A model generated the notes under the pieces. It made no database searches. It was not told the origin of the DNA and saw only the letters and a list, made by a program, of their open reading frames with translations. From positions 9,845 to 73,844 of the forward strand of contig CALJIG010000055.1 in the NCBI GenBank assembly GCA_937974175.1: 64,000 bases of DNA, given 5' to 3'. The stretch is from an uncultured Ignavibacteria bacterium (GTDB lineage: Bacteria > Bacteroidota > Ignavibacteria > Tepidaquicellales > Tepidaquicellaceae). Shown here one piece after another: positions 59,853 to 64,000 of this stretch. Each line of letters opens with the position of its first letter. Position 1 is the stretch's first letter. The position numbers were made by a program, and so were the translations under genes.

Positions 59853-59913
59853 CGTTACGAAGCTCCGGCTTCGTAACGCAACTTATACATTCCCAACGAG
59901 GACGTTGGGAATG
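59853..59913. repeat. Two adjacent perfect 11-bp-stem palindromes
   Basis: The first pairs 59853-59863 (CGTTACGAAGC) with 59868-59878 around TCCG. The second pairs 59888-59898 (CATTCCCAACG) with 59903-59913 around AGGA. Both are GC-richer than the surrounding sequence and lack a T run, so they look more like a dispersed palindromic element than a terminator. Confidence 0.7.
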
Positions 59914-59925
59914 AGAACAAACACT

Positions 59926-60633
59926 TTATTCACCTAAATACGCTTTCCTTACTTCTTCATTCTTCGCAAGTTCATCGGCTTTGCCCTCTAAAATTATTTC
60001 ACCAGTTTCTAATACATACCCGTAGTTTGCGATTGATAGCGCAAGGTTTGCATTCTGCTCAACTAAAAGAATTGTTATTCCTGTTGAATGATTCAGCGCA
60101 ACTATTTTTTCAAAAATTGTTTTCACCAGTAACGGAGCTATACCCAGTGAAGGCTCATCAAGCAAAAGCACTTTAGGCTTTGACATCAGCGCTCGCGATA
60201 TCGCAAGCATCTGCTGCTCGCCGCCGCTTAATGTTCCGCCTAACTGTTTTATTCTCTCTTTTAATCTGGGAAAGAATGAAAATACAAATTCTAAATCGTC
60301 CTTTATTCCTTGTTTATCTTTTCTTGTGTAAGCGCCCATCAAAAGATTTTCTTCAACAGTTAAATTAGAAAAAATTAATCTTCCCTCCGGCGACTGGCAT
60401 ATACCCATCTTCACAATCTTTTCAGGATGTAAATTTGTTATATTGTCTCCGTTATATGTTATCGAACCGCCTGCAACTTTTATTATGCCCGAAATAGCTC
60501 TCAGCGTTGAAGTTTTTCCCGCGCCGTTCGAGCCAATCAAAGTGACAATCGAACCTTCAGGCACACTTAAATTAATATTCCTGATTGCCTTTATCGCTCC
60601 GTAATGTATTTGTAAGTCTTTTATCTCAAGCAT
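59926..60633 (-). CDS. livF: Branched-chain amino acid ABC transporter ATP-binding protein LivF
   Basis: The 235-residue ABC ATPase has Walker A GSNGAGKTS (34-42), the signature LSGGEQQMLAISRAL, Walker B VLLLDEPSLG and the LivF-type IAPLLVKTIFEKI sequence after it. LivF and LivG power the LivHM permease. The gene overlaps livG by 8 bp. ATG start. Family members may also carry urea or other substrates, so amino acid specificity is inferred from homology. Confidence 0.92.
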   Translation of the reverse strand: MLEIKDLQIHYGAIKAIRNINLSVPEGSIVTLIGSNGAGKTSTLRAISGIIKVAGGSITYNGDNITNLHPEKIVKMGICQSPEGRLIFSNLTVEENLLMGAYTRKDKQGIKDDLEFVFSFFPRLKERIKQLGGTLSGGEQQMLAISRALMSKPKVLLLDEPSLGIAPLLVKTIFEKIVALNHSTGITILLVEQNANLALSIANYGYVLETGEIILEGKADELAKNEEVRKAYLGE

Positions 60634-61396
60634 GATGTGTATCTCCTAAGTACGCCAATATAACTTTCTCATCATTACGGATTTCTTCAGGCTTGCCTTC
60701 AGCAATTTTTTTGCCGTACTCCAGTACAAATATTCTTTCACATACACCCATCACAACTTTCATATCGTGCTCAATAAGTAAAATTGAAATATGGAAAAGG
60801 TCTTTTATTTTTTTTATGAGATTCATCAAATCTACTTTCTCTGTAGGATTCATACCCGCAGCGGGTTCATCTAATAATAATAATCTCGGTGATGTTGCCA
60901 ATGCGCGGACAATCTCTAATTTTCTCTGGTCACCGTACGGAAGCGAAACTGCATACTCATCTTTTTCATGGAGCAAATCAAACATCTCAAGCAGCTCATC
61001 AATTTTTTTATCGATTTCTTTTTCTTCCTTGTAAAATTTCGGAAGCTGCAGGACAGATGAAAAATATTTTGACTTAATGTTTTTTATAAATGAAACTCTT
61101 ACGTTATCTTTTACAGAAAGTGATTTAAATAATCTAATATTCTGAAACGTTCTGCTTATACCTTTCTCAGAAACTTCGAATGGCTTATAAGGTACAATTG
61201 ATTCATTATTAAAAAGTATATCGCCGTCACTCGGGTCATACACTCCGGTTATCATATTGAACACCGTAGTCTTCCCGGCACCATTCGGACCTATCATCCC
61301 GACAAGCTCGTTATCTTCCACTGTAGTTGATACTTTATCAACACAGGTAAGACCGCCGAAGCGCATCGTAATATTATCTAATTTTAATAAGCTCAA
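60626..61396 (-). CDS. livG: Branched-chain amino acid ABC transporter ATP-binding protein LivG
   Basis: The 256-residue ATPase has Walker A GPNGAGKTT, the GISRTFQNIRLF segment that is characteristic of LivG, the degenerate signature LPYGDQRKLEIVRAL and LLLLDEPAAGMNP. It forms the second nucleotide-binding subunit of the permease. Start is TTG; the next in-frame ATG is ten codons later, inside the first conserved strand. livM lies 68 bp upstream, with heptamer repeats in the gap. Confidence 0.92.
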   Translation of the reverse strand: MSLLKLDNITMRFGGLTCVDKVSTTVEDNELVGMIGPNGAGKTTVFNMITGVYDPSDGDILFNNESIVPYKPFEVSEKGISRTFQNIRLFKSLSVKDNVRVSFIKNIKSKYFSSVLQLPKFYKEEKEIDKKIDELLEMFDLLHEKDEYAVSLPYGDQRKLEIVRALATSPRLLLLDEPAAGMNPTEKVDLMNLIKKIKDLFHISILLIEHDMKVVMGVCERIFVLEYGKKIAEGKPEEIRNDEKVILAYLGDTHHA

Positions 61397-61400
61397 TTCT

Positions 61401-61435
61401 ATTTAAGATTTAAGAATTATGATTTAAGATTTTAC
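61401..61435. repeat. Heptamer repeat array between livM and livG
   Basis: Plus-strand units are ATTTAAG, ATTTAAG, AATTATG, ATTTAAG and ATTTTAC, in perfect 7-bp phase. The series closely matches the one at 62550-62584. Confidence 0.8.
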
Positions 61436-61464
61436 CATTAATTCTATTGTTATAACTGTATAAT

Positions 61465-62490
61465 TTACTTTTTCTTCTTTAACTTCACCTTAAACCCGAA
61501 TAATCCCTGCGGACGTGTAAGCATCATTATTATTAGCAGCAGCGCATAGATAATCATTCTGTACTCGGAAACACTTCGTAAAAACTCGGGTAAAATTGTT
61601 AAAAGCACTGCGGCAATTATTACGCCTATCATACTTCCCATTCCTCCGAGAATAACCATTACAACTATTTCAACTGATTTAAGGAAATTAAAATCTTCAG
61701 GATTTAAATATAAATTAAAATGTCCGTAAAGCACACCGGCAATTCCTGCAAAAAATGCTCCCGTAACAAATGCCGATACTTTGAATTTTGTTGTGTTTAT
61801 CCCCATCGACTCTGCAGCAATTTCGTCATCCTTTACTGATAAAAATCCTCTGCCGTATGTTGAGTTAATCAGATTACTTACATAATAAATTATTATAGCT
61901 ACGAATAAAAATGTCCAGAAAAAATTTGTGAACTGCGGTACTGCGTAAAAAACTGTCGGCATATCTACTAAGTCCTGAACCATCTGCGGGCTCTTCACTC
62001 CGTTAGCATAAATATAAACTCCTCTGAATCCTTGCGATGCACCTATTACATCCATATTCTGAATTACTACTCTGATAATTTCCGCAAAACCAAGAGTTGT
62101 GATAGCAAGATAATCCCCCTTTAATCTTAGCGAAGGCACTCCGACAAGCAAGCCGACTAATGCCGCTGCCGTTCCCCCCGCAAGCAATACTATAATAAAA
62201 GTAATTGCATTACCAAAGGCTCCTGTGCCGAAAGTGCTTTGAAAAAATGGAGCGAAGTAAGTGGAGAGAGCAATAGATAAGTAGCCGCCTATAGCCATAA
62301 ATCCTGCATGGCCCAGCGAAAACTGTCCTGTATATCCGTTAATAAGATTTAGACTCGTTGCAAGAATGATGTTTATACCGATATAAATAATAACGGTATA
62401 AAAATACGGGTCGATGGAACCGGAAAACAGGTTAATTACGAAAATAACTGCTATTGAGGAAAGAAAAAGTAGTTTGCTCTTCACTTGCAA
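61465..62490 (-). CDS. livM: Branched-chain amino acid ABC transporter permease LivM
   Basis: The 341-residue permease has about ten membrane segments, with the LivM-type motifs LINGYTGQFSLGHAGFMAIGG, LRLKGDYLAITTLGFAEIIR and VVMVILGGMGSMIGVIIAA. Start is TTG (62488-62490). The partner LivH permease and a periplasmic binding protein, normally next to livM, are not in this window; upstream is repeat sequence and then opposite-strand genes. Substrate is inferred from the family. Confidence 0.92.
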   Translation of the reverse strand: MQVKSKLLFLSSIAVIFVINLFSGSIDPYFYTVIIYIGINIILATSLNLINGYTGQFSLGHAGFMAIGGYLSIALSTYFAPFFQSTFGTGAFGNAITFIIVLLAGGTAAALVGLLVGVPSLRLKGDYLAITTLGFAEIIRVVIQNMDVIGASQGFRGVYIYANGVKSPQMVQDLVDMPTVFYAVPQFTNFFWTFLFVAIIIYYVSNLINSTYGRGFLSVKDDEIAAESMGINTTKFKVSAFVTGAFFAGIAGVLYGHFNLYLNPEDFNFLKSVEIVVMVILGGMGSMIGVIIAAVLLTILPEFLRSVSEYRMIIYALLLIIMMLTRPQGLFGFKVKLKKKK

Positions 62491-62549
62491 TGAGGTTTCA
62501 AACGAGAAAAATATGCATTATAGAGCTAATTAAAAAGAATAAAAAAAGT

Positions 62550-62584
62550 ATTTAAGATATAAGAAATATGATTTAAGATTTTTA
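62550..62584. repeat. Heptamer repeat array upstream of livM
   Basis: Plus-strand units are ATTTAAG, ATATAAG, AAATATG, ATTTAAG and ATTTTTA in perfect 7-bp phase. It parallels the array at 61401-61435, so both appear to belong to one family. Confidence 0.8.
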
Positions 62585-62610
62585 AAAAATACGAAATTTT
62601 TATACACATA

Positions 62611-62845
62611 GTTTGTCATTCCGTCCCGCAACTAGTGCGGGGTAAACTCCGGCGGGGGGTACCCTCCGGGTCATCCAATCATCCACAACGCTAGGTAGAG
62701 ACGCAATACTGGAGCCTGCCCCGCACTTGATGCGGGGTCTCATCACAAACCCAGTTTGTCATCCCGCACTTGATGCGGGATCCAGCTTCAAATAAAACGG
62801 GGAGCTGAAAGTCCGCCGTGGCGGGTTAGCCCCGGCTTTATTTAT
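62611..62845. repeat. GC-rich palindromic repeat block
   Basis: Three copies of an inverted motif occur: CCCGCA-actag-TGCGGG (62625-62641), CCCCGCA-cttga-TGCGGGG (62719-62737) and ATCCCGCA-cttga-TGCGGGAT (62761-62781). The first and third are each preceded by GTTTGTCAT. CCGCC-gt-GGCGG (62813-62824) lies inside a larger imperfect palindrome near the right end. The block is much richer in GC than its surroundings, and similar CCGCA-n5-TGCGG palindromes are dispersed repeats in several bacterial groups. Confidence 0.75.
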
Positions 62846-62961
62846 CGTTTTAAATATAGAACCAAAGAAAAACAGGATTCCAAAATGAATATTTAAATTT
62901 CTTACTAATAGGTAAGTATTTGTAAAAACCATTTTATTTTAAACAATTATTATTTATTTTG

Positions 62962-62981
62962 AGTTTGGAATATTCCAAACT
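62962..62981. promoter_or_regulatory. 20-bp perfect palindrome before the 49-residue gene
   Basis: AGTTTGGAAT is followed directly by its reverse complement ATTCCAAACT, ending 18 bp before the ATG at 63000. The spacing and perfect dyad suggest an operator for a dimeric regulator. Confidence 0.5.
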
Positions 62982-62999
62982 TACCAAACCCCAATCACA

Positions 63000-63149
63000 A
63001 TGGCAGTAAAATCTCCATGGCATAGCATCAAATCTGATGTTCACCATAATAATTCTGATTGCAATACTGGTAACAACATTGAAGCAGAGAATTATAGAAC
63101 TGGAACAGGTGGAAAACCACTTTGTTCTGAATGTGCAAGACTTAAATAG
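63000..63149 (+). CDS. Small conserved-looking 49-residue Cys/His protein
   Basis: This short gene reads ATG at 63000 to TAG at 63147-63149. The protein begins MAVKSPWHSIKSDVHHNNSD, has CNTGNNIEAEN and ends GTGGKPLCSECARLK. It resembles, from memory, a family of 45-55 residue bacterial proteins with a VHHNN, GNNIE and TGGKPxCxxCA pattern; function is unknown to me. Cys21 with Cys42 and Cys45, plus His15 and His16, could bind a metal. It is on the plus strand, opposite to almost everything else. A hairpin (63158-63183) follows the stop. No strong ribosome-binding sequence precedes it. Confidence 0.72.
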   Translation: MAVKSPWHSIKSDVHHNNSDCNTGNNIEAENYRTGTGGKPLCSECARLK

Positions 63150-63157
63150 TTGCTTTA

Positions 63158-63183
63158 AGGGATGAACATTTCCATTCATCCCT
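63158..63183 (+). terminator. Hairpin after the 49-residue gene
   Basis: A 9-bp stem pairs 63158-63166 with 63175-63183 (8-nt loop) starting 9 bp after the stop codon. Only a weak T-rich tail follows, so termination is likely but not certain. Confidence 0.55.
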
Positions 63184-63265
63184 AATTAATCCGCACAATT
63201 AGCTCCAACTAATAAGTAAACTTATTAAAGTTAATACAAATAATTTACAAACCATATTTTAACCT

Positions 63266-64000
63266 ATGGATAATAAACCAAATTTACGGATATTATTTGT
63301 TCAAATGCTATTTGCACTATCTATTGGACAAGTTGCAATTCGAGTAGGAGATTTAGTTGAATCATCCCCTAATTTCTTAGACACAATTTGGAATACTCCA
63401 TATGTTTATACGCATCTAATCTTGTGCGTCGCATTACTTTCAACAAGTTGGGTTGGTTGGTATTCTTCAAATTCACTAGACGACTCAGAAAAAGTTAATT
63501 CTATTTTTAGTAAAGAATATCTCATTTTATTAATAGATCTGAGCTTAGTTATTTGTTACTTCGTAATTATTAGGGGAAGTGAAGTTAATAATATCACACA
63601 TAAGATAGACGTACCCAATGTATCAAATGAAACATTTTGGACTATGATTATCTTCATAATTTATTTTGTATGGGATATTTTTACAAAACTAATTAAACAG
63701 AAATACATTCCTCATAACGAATTATATATTCGAAGGAAAACTTGGGATTTTAGCAATAAAAATCTAAATAGATGTTGGCAGTCAATTAGTTGTTTTGTAA
63801 TAGCACTTATAATATTCATTATTTCAAAATCGGAAATAAATTCTAAAAAAGCTGTAATTATTGACACCATGCTGATTGTGCTTGTCTTTATTTTTAGAGC
63901 ACTAAAACAAGAAGTCAAAAAGAATTATAAATTAACAGAATCTCAACTCACCAAAGATGTAATTTCAGAATATAACTTTAAATTTCCAGTTGAAATTTTA
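63266..64000 (+). CDS. Partial multi-pass membrane protein of unknown function
   Basis: From an ATG at 63266 an open plus-strand frame runs 245 codons to the window edge without a stop. The protein begins MDNKPNLRILFVQMLFALSI. Hydrophobic segments lie at about 8-25, 47-66, 85-102, 123-141, 173-187 and 196-212, so it is a polytopic inner-membrane protein with a hydrophilic C-terminal part beginning near 213. I recognise no family. It lies 116 bp after the small gene and on the strand opposite to the liv genes, so it probably belongs to an inserted accessory segment. C-terminus is outside the window. Confidence 0.65.
   Translation, partial: MDNKPNLRILFVQMLFALSIGQVAIRVGDLVESSPNFLDTIWNTPYVYTHLILCVALLSTSWVGWYSSNSLDDSEKVNSIFSKEYLILLIDLSLVICYFVIIRGSEVNNITHKIDVPNVSNETFWTMIIFIIYFVWDIFTKLIKQKYIPHNELYIRRKTWDFSNKNLNRCWQSISCFVIALIIFIISKSEINSKKAVIIDTMLIVLVFIFRALKQEVKKNYKLTESQLTKDVISEYNFKFPVEIL

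Larger units (their letters stand above)
62491..62999. other. Non-coding 509-bp gap with repeats upstream of livM
   Basis: No supported gene. It contains the heptamer array (62550-62584), a GC-rich palindromic block (62611-62845), an AT-rich stretch, and a 20-bp perfect palindrome (62962-62981) just before the small plus-strand gene. An open frame on the minus strand at 62934-63179 is antisense to that gene and is not convincing. Confidence 0.6.

Noticed and set aside
59853..59913. Paired hairpins as a terminator
   Set aside because: No T run follows either stem on either strand, and two equal stems in tandem fit a repeat element better.
62934..63179. Minus-strand 81-codon frame upstream of livM
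   Set aside because: It is antisense to the motif-rich 49-residue plus-strand gene and overlaps its operator-like dyad; the product shows no coherent domain.
63712..63918. Minus-strand 68-codon frame near the right end
   Set aside because: It lies antisense inside the open membrane-protein frame and has no motif.

Overview
The window reads as chromosome of a low-GC member of the Ignavibacteriota / Chlorobi / Bacteroidota superphylum, most likely an Ignavibacteria lineage. The basis is two secreted proteins ending in a type IX secretion (T9SS) sorting domain of the YPNPFNPSTKI type, a SusC-like TonB receptor with an N-terminal carboxypeptidase-regulatory-like domain, AT-rich sequence, and frequent TTG start codons. 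This is inference from family content; no rRNA or tRNA gene was seen.

Region 1 (1 to about 39.5 kb, all minus strand) is one long surface-polysaccharide locus. It starts at its right end with a NusG-paralogue antiterminator and runs leftwards. Right part: UDP-HexNAc uronate genes (WbpA-, WbpB-, WbpE- and WbpD-like), an SDR epimerase, a third DegT aminotransferase and an L-2-hydroxyglutarate oxidase homologue. Next come export genes (SLBB protein, a small zinc-ribbon membrane protein, a Wzc-type tyrosine kinase). The middle (about 17.6 to 28.2 kb) is a nonulosonic-acid module resembling the GDP-sugar route to legionaminic acid (PtmE-like nucleotidyltransferase, LegB, LegC, LegG, LegI, LegF) with an embedded amidotransferase trio (WbpG/PtmG type, HisH-like, HisF-like). 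That trio predicts an N-acetamidino-modified sugar. The left part holds Wzx flippase, Wzy polymerase, glycosyltransferases (one a tandem GT4 fusion), an O-acyltransferase, an SGNH hydrolase, two asparagine-synthase-type amidotransferases, a bi-domain oxidoreductase and a truncated (alpha/alpha)-barrel-like protein.

Region 2 (39.9 to 46.4 kb) holds a TonB-dependent receptor followed by a beta-helix-like T9SS cargo, preceded by six TTAACA-like hexamers that look like a Pho box array. A DinB-like protein and a beta-propeller T9SS cargo follow.

Region 3 (46.5 to 59.9 kb) is housekeeping: hrcA-grpE-dnaJ behind a degenerate CIRCE operator, a nitrilase-family amidase, a GT2, a lipoprotein, an M1 aminopeptidase, an exported DsrE-like protein, nadB, a PNPOx-like protein, an aldo/keto reductase and a class I aminotransferase.

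Region 4 (59.9 to 64.0 kb) holds livF-livG-livM without livH. Intergenic spacers here carry heptamer repeats and palindromes. Beyond livM lies a GC-rich repeat block, then plus-strand accessory genes: a 49-residue small protein and a truncated multi-pass membrane protein.
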